A stretch of DNA of 35,797 nucleotides from an uncultured Alphaproteobacteria bacterium (GTDB taxonomy: Bacteria; Pseudomonadota; Alphaproteobacteria; Puniceispirillales; Marisalimonadaceae): positions 1 through 35,797 of the forward strand of contig CAKZQZ010000048.1 in assembly GCA_937142855.1 (NCBI GenBank), given 5' to 3'. The position numbers and the translations under genes were made by a program. The notes beneath the pieces were generated by a model that worked only from the letters and a program-made list of their open reading frames with translations, made no database searches and was not told the origin of the DNA. Shown piece after piece: positions 1 to 8,173 of the stretch; the first letter of the stretch is position 1, and every line of letters begins with the position of its first letter.

Positions 1-3000
1 ACACCAGAAACAGAGGTCTCAACATATGTAGCGTTTCCTATTTGCTTTAATCCGTTTTGGTTGTTAAAATTAACCATCACAAGTCTTCCCAGAGCGATAT
101 TAAGTCCGTTGGTATAGTTTGCACTAACCAATCCGTTAGCTGCAATATCTAGTCCATCCAACTTACCAACTGTCTGACCATCTTGAGATACTGATCTAAC
201 ATTAAAGTCTGATGCAAACTGCGTTGAACCGTCAAAATTTAAGTCTAAATCAATTGAAAGTGCGTTTGTTCCAGCAGCAGCATCTGCGGCAAAGTCACCT
301 TGATACCCTACTTTTTGAACGGGACTGACTAAGTTACCTTGTGTATCAAATGTAAGTTCCCCTGGTCTTAAGAAAACCTTCGCAAATGTACCATCTGTAG
401 TAGGTGTCCACGCATTATCAGGAGCCAAAGTGGTTGTTGTACCCGCATCATTAACATAAAGTGACTGCCCAGTTGCTGAAGTAGCTGTAGTGTTAGCCAT
501 ATTAACAAATGAAGGCGTTGTACCTGTTACCAGCTCAAGGTTATCTAATCCCATACGTGAACTTCCAGATACAAATATTTTACTATTTAATCCTGTAGTA
601 CCAGTCGTAAATGAAAAAGAATTACTTATGGTATCATATGACACTGTTACACCGTTAACAGTATTACCAGAAGGATCTTCCATTTGATTAATCCTTGATT
701 GAAGTGCTGTGGCTAAGGAAGTTCCATTGTAGACGCCTTCAGGCACTTGAATAGCTGCAGTAATGTCGTTTACGTTAACAACAAATATTGTTTCTTCAGC
801 TGCGTCTGATAAGAAAAAATCTTCTGATAAATCTTCGTTTGATGTCTTACCGCTTAAAACCGCTGGAGAAGATTCAAGACCCTTTCCTGCAGTATCGGCT
901 GTGACAGTCGTGATACCATTGGTTGCATTAATACCTAACAAAGCGCTTGTTCCACCAGTTCCTTCAGTAGAAGCTGTTGCCACACCATCGACAATTGCCA
1001 ATCTACCAATTTCAATATTTGAGGATGCTTGACCAGCATCACCCACTCCAACAGCTGAGTTAGCAGGGATGTTTTCACCAGTGGATCCACTGGCAATACT
1101 AAATCTTCGTGTTAAGTTATTATATGATACTTCTACGCCATAAGCTCTTTGTGTGTCTGCAGCTATTTGGTCTCCAGTAAAAAGAACTGATTCTGCTTTT
1201 AATTCAGCTCCACCACCAATATTTGAAGAAGCTTTGTTACTTTGTGTCTTTAAACCTAGAGCATTGGTATTATTGCCTTCACCTGGACCATAGGCTGAAA
1301 AAGAGAACATTTTACTTGGAGTAGACGTACCAATTTTTGAGGGGATACCTTGAAAAGTAAAATTCTGTCCTGAAATATCATAAGCTATTTTTAAAGCAGG
1401 ATCATTCTCATCAACCCAATCATCTGTATTAGAGACATCTTGAGTTATAATCGCATCAATCTCGTGTTGTGCAGCAGTTGTACCACCAACTCCTCTGGTT
1501 AGACCAGTAAAGCTAGTTGCTGTTTTGCCAGTATAAGCAATTAACTCATTACCTATTCTAATAAATCCATTACTCTCAAAATCTGCTGTTGAGTCAACTG
1601 TTAAAGTCGTGCCTGTAGCAGTTAACTGGGCTGCAATATCTGTTTTTCTTTGAGATAAACCTAAGCTATCTACACTATCTAATAAACTAATTTCAGTTGA
1701 TGCAGTAACAGAATTACTCTCAGTATTGTATGCTGCTCTGGTAATACCAGTCAAAGTAGTAGCTGTTTTTCCTGTATAAGTTATAATTTCATTTCCTAAT
1801 TTAAACTTACCGGGGTTATCAGCAGTTGCATCAGTAAAACCGGCAGTAGAACCAACATTCAAAATTTCTGAATCTGCTGGTAAAAATGAAATTGAGGTGT
1901 TGTCAGCAATAGCAGCAGTTGTCGCCGCGCTAATTGTAATTGTAGTGCCGTTTACATTTGTGACTGTTGTTCCAGCAGTAACTCCTTCAACCTCCACAAC
2001 ATCGCCAACTGATATGTTTGTATTAGCATCAACAACTATAGTTGTAGCACCTTGAGCAACGGCACCATTATTTAAAACTTGTGCACCTAGACCATCGCCA
2101 TCTACAAAATTTAATTCTCCGCCATATATGTTAGCAGTTGTGTTTGCACTTGACGTAATTGAAGTTCCAGAAACAGCTGCTACAGTTGTGCCTGTAGCAA
2201 TCCCTGTTCCATAAACCAAATCACCGACTGCTATATTAGTTGCGTCAGCTACAACTATTCCAGTTTGTCCTGTAGCACCAGTACCTATAGTATGGTTACT
2301 TGACATAAATGAAACTTTTGTACCTGTAGCCGTTGTTGTCGTTCCTGTTAAATTTGCTGTAGTTACTGCGCTCAAAGTGACTGTAGATGTATCGTGATTA
2401 ATTGCACTTACATATGTACCAGCAGTTATACCTGCACCAACTACAATATCACCAACTCTAATGCCATTTGTTCCACCATCGACTACAAGAGCTGTTGTTC
2501 CAGCCGTAGATGCTCCTGTTTTTTCATATATAACATTTGTGCCTTCACTTGGAGCATTAGTCGCTCTTGTCGATGGAACTGATGATAAAGTTGTATTTCT
2601 TAGAATGTCTTTAAAGCCACTCATTATACCATCAGAAAAATCAACTGATTTTACAGTAGCGTCATCAAGAGCAGCTGCTGCAGTCGTTCCGTTTGCTCCT
2701 CTAGTAATACCAGTAAAAGTTGTAGCTGTAGTACCAGTATACGATATTTGTTCAGATCCAATTAATAAAGTACCTGATGATGGAAATCCTGCTGTTGTAT
2801 CAACAGTAATTACACCTGCACCTGTTGCAGGATTATTTGCAGATGCAATCGCACCATTAAGCAAAGTATCCGGCTGTTTAAGGTCTTTGTTTAAGTATGC
2901 GTGTTTATTAAGTTCTTTTAAAACAATCCTATTACTTCCAAAATGCTCTGTTTGTCCTGAAAATATACCTGTTCCACCTTCAAAATAGGCAGTTACGTCC

Positions 3001-4943
3001 TTAGATTCAGTATGCAAAACTTTTATTTTTGTATCGGTAATATTAATAGCAGCTGTTGAATCAGATTTAAGATTTAAAAATTCATTTCCATTTGCGTCTG
3101 TACCAGCGCTTGAAACTGAAAATTTTGCACCGTTATATTTCAAATCGTTAGCTGTAGAAGTAGAAGTATCAAACTCTCCAGCAAGATATACTTCCGTTGG
3201 AAAACTTGTTGAACTGATAGAATTATCAGCGTCATTAATGTATATTTTTAAAGTACCACTAGTATCTTGTACCATCGTGTTTCCACCTACAGCAGTCACG
3301 TCTAAAGCTTTGTCAAAAACTTTTAATGTAGGAGAGGCATTATAATAACTATGAAGTAAAAATTTTTCTTCAGTGGTAACGTTGTTTTCATCCGCTAAAT
3401 CCAAAGAAGGTTTTTTATAATTAAAGCTTAAAACTTCTGTTTCTTTAATGGCACCAGATAAAGCTTTACCAGTTACTCTATTAAATAAAGATGAATTTAC
3501 ACCATAAGTTGAGGAATTGTTTGTTGAACCATCTGCTGAAACAGCTGCTCTGTTTAATGCATCATTAATTCTTAATTGAGCATGAGCTAAAAACTCTTCC
3601 CTAGTAAAGTTTGGCGAAGCCACGTTTTCAATACCACTAGTAGTAGTAAATAATTTGTCAGTTACAAAACTATCCTGCATTAAATCTACATTTATAGCCG
3701 ATAATGTTTGTATCTCGTCATTATTATCAAGTTGGTTGAATTGTATTGAAAAACTACCATCAGTAACAGGATCTATTGCTAATTTAGCATCATCTCCGAG
3801 CCCAGAATTAATAGCTCTTTGAACCTCAGAAGCCAATGTTGCTGCTGTATAAGTACCTGGTCTTATGTCTATACTCTTAAAGCCAGCACTACCTGTTGTA
3901 TCATCTACTCTGATTGTAAGAAAATCTTTTCCCCAGTATGTTGATTTATTTAGAGTTGGGTTAGCCTCATAAGTTGTATTATATTGTAAAGGATCAGTTA
4001 CTACAGTTATAGATGGAGCGGTTGCTGTAAAAGCTGCATCTTCTAAAACAGTTGATGTAACTGTTGCTGACTTAGACACTGTCTTATTGGATAAATCGTC
4101 TAAATAAAATAGAGGCTGAGTCTGAGCAACTGAAATAATTTGAGGCTTTTCATTCATAGGTATAATTTGACCAAATCTATCGACAACAAGTGTTTGTCCA
4201 GTTGGTGATATAGCCTCGGTTAATGATGGCTGAACCTCTCTGCCATCAACAATAAATTTTGTTTGATACTTATGTGTTGCTTCATTTCCTTGAGCAGCTT
4301 GCGTTTTAATGAAATAGGCTGTTGCAATCACAGGATTACCAAGGTTATCAAAGATCGTAACAGATGTTGATGAATTAAATGTTGCTGGATTTGCAGGATC
4401 GAAGTCGTCAGCAGAAGCAAATACTGTAGACGAAGCTGGTAGATTAACCGCCAACTCTAAGTTATCTGTTTTTTTGGCTTCACCAGCTTCCAATTCCAAT
4501 TTAAGAGGCTGGGCGTCAGCAATTTCACCACCTTGGACAGATCCATCGTCAGAAACAGGAAGTGCGAGCACAAACTGACCTGCCGAGTCAACAACGTATC
4601 TATCATTATTTACTGAAAAAGAACCGTTCCTAGTATAAACAGTTTGGTTAGTCGTTAATGACGGCTTCAATGCAAAAAAGCCCTGACCTGAAATCGCCAT
4701 ATCAAGAGCATTAAGAGATGATGAGACGTTACCTTGTGTAAATTGCTGCTTAATTCCTTTTAATATTGTACCAGAACCAATAGAGGATGAACTGTTTTGT
4801 AATGGAGAGGTCGCAAAAATATCACCAAATTCAGCTTTACTTCTTTTATAACCTGTCGTTGCAACGTTAGCTATGTTGTTTGAAGTAGCTGAAATATCAG
4901 CCTGCGATCCGTTTAGTCCAGTAAGAGCGGTATAAAATGACAT
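1..4943 (-). CDS. flgE: giant flagellar hook protein FlgE (3' end outside window)
   Basis: Polymerises into the extracellular flagellar hook. The frame opens at the ATG at 4943-4941, behind an AGGAGAA ribosome site, and I found no stop down to position 3, giving at least 1647 codons. The N-terminus has the rod/hook signature (SNNIANVATTGYKRS, residues 23-37) and the usual ALDMAISGQGFF segment. The last residues in the window show the classical FlgE C-terminal region (STQFAS, QDGQTVGKLDGL, YTNGLNIALG, NQNGLKQIGN, ETSVSG). Only about 60-80 residues should therefore be missing. Many FlgE proteins are about 400 residues. The excess here lies in the exposed middle: two flagellin IN-like segments (near residues 340-400 and 1370-1430) and six repeated modules between residues 710 and 1160. 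It is the last visible gene of flgBCDE, 24 nt after flgD. Identity is secure; the insert's function is unknown. Confidence 0.95.
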   Translation of the reverse strand, partial: MSFYTALTGLNGSQADISATSNNIANVATTGYKRSKAEFGDIFATSPLQNSSSSIGSGTILKGIKQQFTQGNVSSSLNALDMAISGQGFFALKPSLTTNQTVYTRNGSFSVNNDRYVVDSAGQFVLALPVSDDGSVQGGEIADAQPLKLELEAGEAKKTDNLELAVNLPASSTVFASADDFDPANPATFNSSTSVTIFDNLGNPVIATAYFIKTQAAQGNEATHKYQTKFIVDGREVQPSLTEAISPTGQTLVVDRFGQIIPMNEKPQIISVAQTQPLFYLDDLSNKTVSKSATVTSTVLEDAAFTATAPSITVVTDPLQYNTTYEANPTLNKSTYWGKDFLTIRVDDTTGSAGFKSIDIRPGTYTAATLASEVQRAINSGLGDDAKLAIDPVTDGSFSIQFNQLDNNDEIQTLSAINVDLMQDSFVTDKLFTTTSGIENVASPNFTREEFLAHAQLRINDALNRAAVSADGSTNNSSTYGVNSSLFNRVTGKALSGAIKETEVLSFNYKKPSLDLADENNVTTEEKFLLHSYYNASPTLKVFDKALDVTAVGGNTMVQDTSGTLKIYINDADNSISSTSFPTEVYLAGEFDTSTSTANDLKYNGAKFSVSSAGTDANGNEFLNLKSDSTAAINITDTKIKVLHTESKDVTAYFEGGTGIFSGQTEHFGSNRIVLKELNKHAYLNKDLKQPDTLLNGAIASANNPATGAGVITVDTTAGFPSSGTLLIGSEQISYTGTTATTFTGITRGANGTTAAAALDDATVKSVDFSDGIMSGFKDILRNTTLSSVPSTRATNAPSEGTNVIYEKTGASTAGTTALVVDGGTNGIRVGDIVVGAGITAGTYVSAINHDTSTVTLSAVTTANLTGTTTTATGTKVSFMSSNHTIGTGATGQTGIVVADATNIAVGDLVYGTGIATGTTVAAVSGTSITSSANTTANIYGGELNFVDGDGLGAQVLNNGAVAQGATTIVVDANTNISVGDVVEVEGVTAGTTVTNVNGTTITISAATTAAIADNTSISFLPADSEILNVGSTAGFTDATADNPGKFKLGNEIITYTGKTATTLTGITRAAYNTESNSVTASTEISLLDSVDSLGLSQRKTDIAAQLTATGTTLTVDSTADFESNGFIRIGNELIAYTGKTATSFTGLTRGVGGTTAAQHEIDAIITQDVSNTDDWVDENDPALKIAYDISGQNFTFQGIPSKIGTSTPSKMFSFSAYGPGEGNNTNALGLKTQSNKASSNIGGGAELKAESVLFTGDQIAADTQRAYGVEVSYNNLTRRFSIASGSTGENIPANSAVGVGDAGQASSNIEIGRLAIVDGVATASTEGTGGTSALLGINATNGITTVTADTAGKGLESSPAVLSGKTSNEDLSEDFFLSDAAEETIFVVNVNDITAAIQVPEGVYNGTSLATALQSRINQMEDPSGNTVNGVTVSYDTISNSFSFTTGTTGLNSKIFVSGSSRMGLDNLELVTGTTPSFVNMANTTATSATGQSLYVNDAGTTTTLAPDNAWTPTTDGTFAKVFLRPGELTFDTQGNLVSPVQKVGYQGDFAADAAAGTNALSIDLDLNFDGSTQFASDFNVRSVSQDGQTVGKLDGLDIAANGLVSANYTNGLNIALGRLVMVNFNNQNGLKQIGNATYVETSVSG
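1463..1871 (-). repeat. FlgE module A, copies 2 and 3
   Basis: Two further A modules, at 1871-1735 (about residues 1025-1070) and 1610-1463 (about 1112-1160). They share (V/D)STA(G/D)F, (L/I)GNE(I/L)I(T/A)YTGKTAT and TG(I/L)TR. Copy 2 has a short insertion after the STAGF motif. Copies 2 and 3 resemble each other more than copy 1. Confidence 0.8.
1904..2501 (-). repeat. FlgE module B, three tandem copies
   Basis: Three tandem modules of about 50 residues: B1 at 2501-2346, B2 at 2270-2121 and B3 at 2051-1904 (about residues 815-866, 892-940 and 965-1013). Each reads as [IL]VV(D/A)xxTN(G/I), VGD(I/L/V)V, (A/E)GI or GTGI or EGV, TxGTxV, then a valine/serine/threonine-rich strand ending near TTANL, TTANI or TTAAI. 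The pattern suggests a small repeated beta-sandwich. Nucleotide identity between copies is only moderate, so the duplications are not recent. Confidence 0.8.
2650..2816 (-). repeat. FlgE module A, copy 1
   Basis: In-frame protein module at about residues 710-765 of FlgE. It reads as [ILV]xVxxTAGF, then IGxExIxYTG, then TATxFTGITRG and a GTTAA end. The same pattern recurs at 1735-1871 and 1463-1610. Modules of this kind are common in marine phage structural proteins (general knowledge, not searched). Confidence 0.8.
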
Positions 4944-4967
4944 CTCTAATTTCTCCTAGTAAATATA

Positions 4968-5660
4968 TTAATTCTTAAATCTGACAACTTGTGAAGGATC
5001 GACCATTCCATAGTCTTCTACTTCTAGCATAACGCCATTTTCAGTTTTGGAAGTTCCAGAAACGCTTGCAAAGACCTGGGTAGAAAGTTCTCCGGTGTCA
5101 CCTACATTGCCTGTAAACGCTCTAATAGTTATAGGTACAGTTGAAGACTTAATATCTTCTGGTAAATCTTTCCATTCAAACCCTACCAAGCCAGCTTTTT
5201 GTGTGCCTAATGTATCTTGATGCAAGACTTCGCCTTCACTATTTTCGAAAATAATATTTAAGTTTGACGCTGTATCAGGTAAATCGACTACTCCACTTAT
5301 AACACCATCCTTATCGGGTCTAGCAAACTTTCCAGGAACTAATACAGAATGGCCCATTAATTGAGTTGTGGAGGCAATCCTCATTTCTGAGAGTTGCTCA
5401 CTAACGGATTTCATAGTTTGATCCATAGAAGTTATACCGGTGACTGTAGAAAATTGTGCCATCTGAGCTATAAAATCAGCATTATCTACTGGTGCAAAAG
5501 GATCTTGATTTTGAAGCTGTGTCGTCATGAGTTTCAAAAAGTCCTCTTGTCCCAATTGATCTTTTGTTTCCTTAGGGGCAAACTTTTCTTTTGAAGAATT
5601 TATGCCTAATTTATCTAAAATGTTATTCAGTGATTGATTTGAAGAGTTTATTTCAGACAT
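4968..5660 (-). CDS. flgD: flagellar hook assembly (cap) protein FlgD
   Basis: Hook-cap scaffold: it caps the growing hook so that FlgE subunits can fold and insert, and is replaced once the hook is finished. The product is 230 residues, a normal family length. The conserved N-terminal FlgD motif is at residues 39-58 (EDFLKLMTTQL, then NQDPFAPVDN), followed by FIAQMAQFSTVTGI. The rest reads as the Ig-like/Tudor-like C-terminal region, with GQEV-type positions replaced by PGKFARPDKDG and a typical ending VDPSQVVRF. It lies 9 nt after flgC and 24 nt before flgE, so co-transcription is likely. A giant hook subunit downstream means this cap must accommodate unusually large FlgE monomers. Confidence 0.96.
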   Translation of the reverse strand: MSEINSSNQSLNNILDKLGINSSKEKFAPKETKDQLGQEDFLKLMTTQLQNQDPFAPVDNADFIAQMAQFSTVTGITSMDQTMKSVSEQLSEMRIASTTQLMGHSVLVPGKFARPDKDGVISGVVDLPDTASNLNIIFENSEGEVLHQDTLGTQKAGLVGFEWKDLPEDIKSSTVPITIRAFTGNVGDTGELSTQVFASVSGTSKTENGVMLEVEDYGMVDPSQVVRFKN

Positions 5661-5669
5661 TATTTTTCC

Positions 5670-6083
5670 TTATTTTCCAATATTTAAAGTTCGCATAGTT
5701 AATGCTCTTAGAGTGGTAATTACTTCGACATTATTCTGGTATTGTCTTGATGCTTCCATCATATCAACCATTTCCTCGTCTACATTGACTGCAGCTTTAT
5801 ATATGTAACCTGCTTCATCAGCAGCTGGGTGAGCTGGCATATATGACTTAATAGGCTCCCTACCTATTTCCTGAACTTCAACCGCATCGACCGTAGCAAT
5901 ACCATTTTTTTTGACTAAATCACTATATTGAGTTTCAAAGATTGGCTTTAAAGGTCTGTAAGTTGTTTTAGGGTCACCCGTAGTTGAACCAGCATTAGCT
6001 AGGTTTGAAGCAACAGTATTTAATCTAACCAACTGTGCGGCCATTGCTCTACCCGCAATATCATAGACTGATTTAATATCCAT
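5670..6083 (-). CDS. flgC: flagellar basal-body rod protein FlgC
   Basis: Proximal rod protein of the flagellar basal body, exported by the flagellar type III system and placed in the periplasmic rod. At 137 residues it has normal length. The N-terminal rod signature is at about residues 11-36 (RLNTVASNLANAGST), the mid-protein YRPLKPIFE is typical, and the C-terminal helix has EEMVDMMEASRQYQNNVEV. Its ATG shares one base with the flgB stop (TAATG overlap at 6083), indicating translational coupling. It belongs to the flgBCDE operon behind the sigma-54 promoter at 6509-6524. Confidence 0.97.
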   Translation of the reverse strand: MDIKSVYDIAGRAMAAQLVRLNTVASNLANAGSTTGDPKTTYRPLKPIFETQYSDLVKKNGIATVDAVEVQEIGREPIKSYMPAHPAADEAGYIYKAAVNVDEEMVDMMEASRQYQNNVEVITTLRALTMRTLNIGK

Positions 6084-6469
6084 TATTCACCCCTAATTGC
6101 AGACATGATTTTATTTATTTTCCCATTTAGAAAATTAACAGTGGATGAGTATCTCATTGAATTTTCTGCAAATTGCATCTGCTCAACTGCTAATTCTACT
6201 GTATTTCCATCAAGTGATGTGATCAGAGGTTCTCTATAAGAAACCTCGTTGAAGGATTTTCCTGAATTATGAACAATATGACTTTCATGGGATGTCTTAA
6301 TAGGACCGTCTCTATCTGCTTTCTTTAATTCATCTAAGAAACTAATATCCCTAGCTTTGTAATTAGGGGTAGCAGCATTAGCTATGTTAGAAGCTAAAAT
6401 ATTATTACGCTTGCCTCTTAATTGTAAGGCTTTTGAATAAAAAGATAATTGATCCTTAATCGCATCCAT
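6083..6469 (-). CDS. flgB: flagellar basal-body rod protein FlgB
   Basis: Proximal rod subunit of the basal body and first gene of the flgBCDE operon. The 128-residue product has the family signature near residues 18-44 (RNNILASNIANAATPNYKAR) and a C-terminal region (AVEQMQFAENSMRYSSTVNFL) typical of FlgB. The start lies about 30 nt downstream of the transcription start predicted from the sigma-54 promoter at 6509-6524, leaving a short leader. Confidence 0.97.
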   Translation of the reverse strand: MDAIKDQLSFYSKALQLRGKRNNILASNIANAATPNYKARDISFLDELKKADRDGPIKTSHESHIVHNSGKSFNEVSYREPLITSLDGNTVELAVEQMQFAENSMRYSSTVNFLNGKINKIMSAIRGE

Positions 6470-6508
6470 CTTAAAAACTCTTAATATAACTAATTTCGAG
6501 TATACAAT

Positions 6509-6524
6509 TGCAAATTAAATGCCA
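6509..6524 (-). promoter_or_regulatory. sigma-54 promoter of flgBCDE
   Basis: Minus-strand TGGCATTTAATTTGCA. It matches the -24/-12 consensus TGGCAY-N5-TTGCA with the required GG-N10-GC spacing. The flgB ATG is about 40 nt downstream of the -12 element. The same TGGCAT half-site recurs before flgP, flhA and the gene at 16552-17355. Confidence 0.88.
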
Positions 6525-6613
6525 ATTATTTTAGAGACACTGATTTTAATTTTTGTAAAAACTTTAAAATTTTTTTAATTGTCGTAATGGATATATAGTA
6601 TAAGGTGTTTATT

Positions 6614-7072
6614 ATGGATTTATCAGAAAAGATTTTAGATAAAAAAGAAGAGCTTTTAGACGAATTTGAGAATTTAAAGCTCGAAGAATTAGCATTAAAA
6701 ATAAAACAGGTTTCTAGCCGGGAAAATAATCTAATTTTTAACATCGCCTGTTTGGCCGCTAGAGTTTCTGTGTTAAACCAGAGAATACAAGCTATAATTA
6801 ACGAGAATACTGCCAACGATAACTATATAAAAGAAGAAATAAGTGATACTGGGAATATAGTTGAAAAAATAATAAAGCGTTCAAAGAAACCGACTAATGT
6901 TCCTGTAGAATGGGTAAGAGTTCAAATAAAAGAAACTACTGAGGTTAATGGAGTTAGGTTTCCTTCTGGAATTCAAATTGATGTAACTGATGAAGATGCT
7001 AAGAAAATGATTGAAGGAGATAAAGCTATATTATTAGAGGATTTAGAAAAAGATAAAGAAAAAGAAACCTAA
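6614..7072 (+). CDS. hypothetical protein, divergent from flgB
   Basis: I do not recognise this 152-residue protein. I chose the ATG at 6614 because TAAGG (6601-6605) sits 8 nt upstream; an in-frame GTG at 6605 would overlap that site. The first 70 or so residues are charged and probably helical (EKILDKKEELLDEFENLKLE), followed by a short linker. A small domain around residues 95-135 follows, with VPVEWVRVQIKE and FPSGIQIDVTDEDA. The tail is rich in Lys and Glu. No signal peptide or membrane segment is seen, so it is probably cytoplasmic. It lies between two flagellar operons and converges on the DUF2802-like gene (3 nt gap), so a motility role is possible but inferred from position only. Confidence 0.75.
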   Translation: MDLSEKILDKKEELLDEFENLKLEELALKIKQVSSRENNLIFNIACLAARVSVLNQRIQAIINENTANDNYIKEEISDTGNIVEKIIKRSKKPTNVPVEWVRVQIKETTEVNGVRFPSGIQIDVTDEDAKKMIEGDKAILLEDLEKDKEKET

Positions 7073-7075
7073 AAT

Positions 7076-7492
7076 CTACTTTCTATAGTATGTGTAAATT
7101 GCTTCTACCTCGTCGTCTCTTAAGCCCGTCTTATTTATTATTTCCTCCCTTGTGCTCCCTTCTCTCGCCATCTCTATGGCTTTCGTTAACACATCTTCAG
7201 ATCCTTTAATTTCACTCAATCTATTTATTTCTCTTTCAATAAATATTATTTTTTCTGAGGCTTTAGTAATTTCTTTTTTTTGTTGGTCTAATAAATTACC
7301 TATGACAATTAGATATTCTTTTATTTCTTTATTAAATTTATTGAGATCTTCAACATATTTAAAAATTATTTCTTTTTCTTGTTTATGATTTTGATTTTGA
7401 AAAAAGAATAATAATAAAAACCCTATAACTAAAATACAAATAGAAGAAAAAACCAAAATCTCAAAATTTGACAACAAAAAATCTATAATCAT
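7076..7492 (-). CDS. membrane-anchored coiled-coil protein with DUF2802-like C-terminus
   Basis: The 138-residue product has one transmembrane helix at about residues 12-31, then a charged coiled-coil stretch (about 35-95). A short C-terminal helical motif follows at about 105-135 (AIEMAREGSTREEI, KTGLRDDEVEAIY). That end resembles the DUF2802 type of domain found beside flagellar and chemotaxis genes in other bacteria (family comparison from memory). No enzymatic residues are visible. It is the last gene of the likely flgP-flgT-LysM-flgA-flgM operon, 51 nt after the preceding ORF. A structural or positioning role in the cell envelope fits the layout, but this is inference. Confidence 0.75.
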   Translation of the reverse strand: MIIDFLLSNFEILVFSSICILVIGFLLLFFFQNQNHKQEKEIIFKYVEDLNKFNKEIKEYLIVIGNLLDQQKKEITKASEKIIFIEREINRLSEIKGSEDVLTKAIEMAREGSTREEIINKTGLRDDEVEAIYTYYRK

Positions 7493-7543
7493 AAATTCAT
7501 ATTCATCATTTTTTTGAAAATTGCTATAAATAATTTGTAAAAA

Positions 7544-7816
7544 TTAAAGCTGGGATTTTGAAAATGAATTTATAATCTCGGCTTTGGGTATCATTTTATC
7601 TTGTAAAGACTCTATCTTAGAAATTATTTCTAAAAACATATTTTTATGATCCAAAAAGAAATTATCTTTCTGTAATTCAACTTTCCTAGATGCTATTTCA
7701 TCTAAAAGTTTCTGTAATTTATTATTAACTATTTGGAATTCAGAAGAGTTAAATTTTTTTTTATCTAACTCATCTAAATTATTAATTAGAGAAGTAAACT
7801 CTTCAATTTTATTCAT
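7544..7816 (-). CDS. small helical protein in the FlgN position
   Basis: Ninety residues, almost entirely predicted helix, rich in Lys, Glu, Asn and Leu, with heptad-like leucine/isoleucine spacing and no signal peptide. Sequence alone does not identify it. It follows flgM by 18 nt in the order flgA-flgM-this gene, which matches the flgA-flgM-flgN order of gammaproteobacteria. FlgN is the export chaperone for the hook-filament junction proteins FlgK and FlgL. FlgN proteins are usually about 140 residues, so this would be a shortened version. Treat the FlgN assignment as a positional hypothesis; the reading frame itself is credible because of its operon position. Confidence 0.7.
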   Translation of the reverse strand: MNKIEEFTSLINNLDELDKKKFNSSEFQIVNNKLQKLLDEIASRKVELQKDNFFLDHKNMFLEIISKIESLQDKMIPKAEIINSFSKSQL

Positions 7817-7834
7817 AATAAATACTTTAAAAAT

Positions 7835-8128
7835 TTATGATTTCATTTCTTTATAAGCCTGCATAAGCGCATCTGTGATTTTATCAAGGTCAAGTGGATA
7901 GTTACCTGATGAGATTGCGTCTTTAATTTTTTGGACCTTATCACCATCAACAGGGGCAGATTTAGCTAAACTAGCTGCCAGTAACTTAGTCTGATTCAGA
8001 TCAACAACATTATCACTTACCTCAGACTTAATAGTTGATACACTTTTAATAGAGGCTTCATGGCTTTGTTTGCCTTTAGAAACATTTTTTTGTATATTAC
8101 TATATGTATTATTTGATATTTTATCCAT
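7835..8128 (-). CDS. flgM: anti-sigma-28 factor FlgM
   Basis: FlgM binds and holds FliA (sigma-28) until the hook is complete and FlgM is exported, linking late gene expression to assembly. The 97-residue product has a disordered, Ser/Lys-rich N-terminal half. Its C-terminal half carries the family pattern: DLNQTKLLAASLAKSAPVDG (about 43-62), VQKIKDAISSGNYPLD (65-80) and a final helix. I chose the ATG at 8128 because GGAGAT (8135-8140) lies 6 nt upstream; a longer frame from a GTG at 8146 would contain that site. It lies 45 nt after flgA. Its partner fliA is at 15432-16136. Confidence 0.92.
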   Translation of the reverse strand: MDKISNNTYSNIQKNVSKGKQSHEASIKSVSTIKSEVSDNVVDLNQTKLLAASLAKSAPVDGDKVQKIKDAISSGNYPLDLDKITDALMQAYKEMKS

Positions 8129-8173
8129 AATCTTATCTCCGCACACACTAATACGACATTATTTATTTTTATT

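Noticed and set aside
2461-2988. Long plus-strand frame of 175 codons within flgE
   Set aside because: It is antisense to the repeat-rich part of flgE, has Val/Pro/Ala-rich low-complexity composition and no ribosome site; a mirror of the Thr/Ala/Gly-rich hook sequence.
6526-6816. Minus-strand 96-codon frame across the flgB upstream region
   Set aside because: It runs over the plus-strand gene at 6614 in antisense and has repetitive Ser/Phe/Lys composition typical of a shadow frame.
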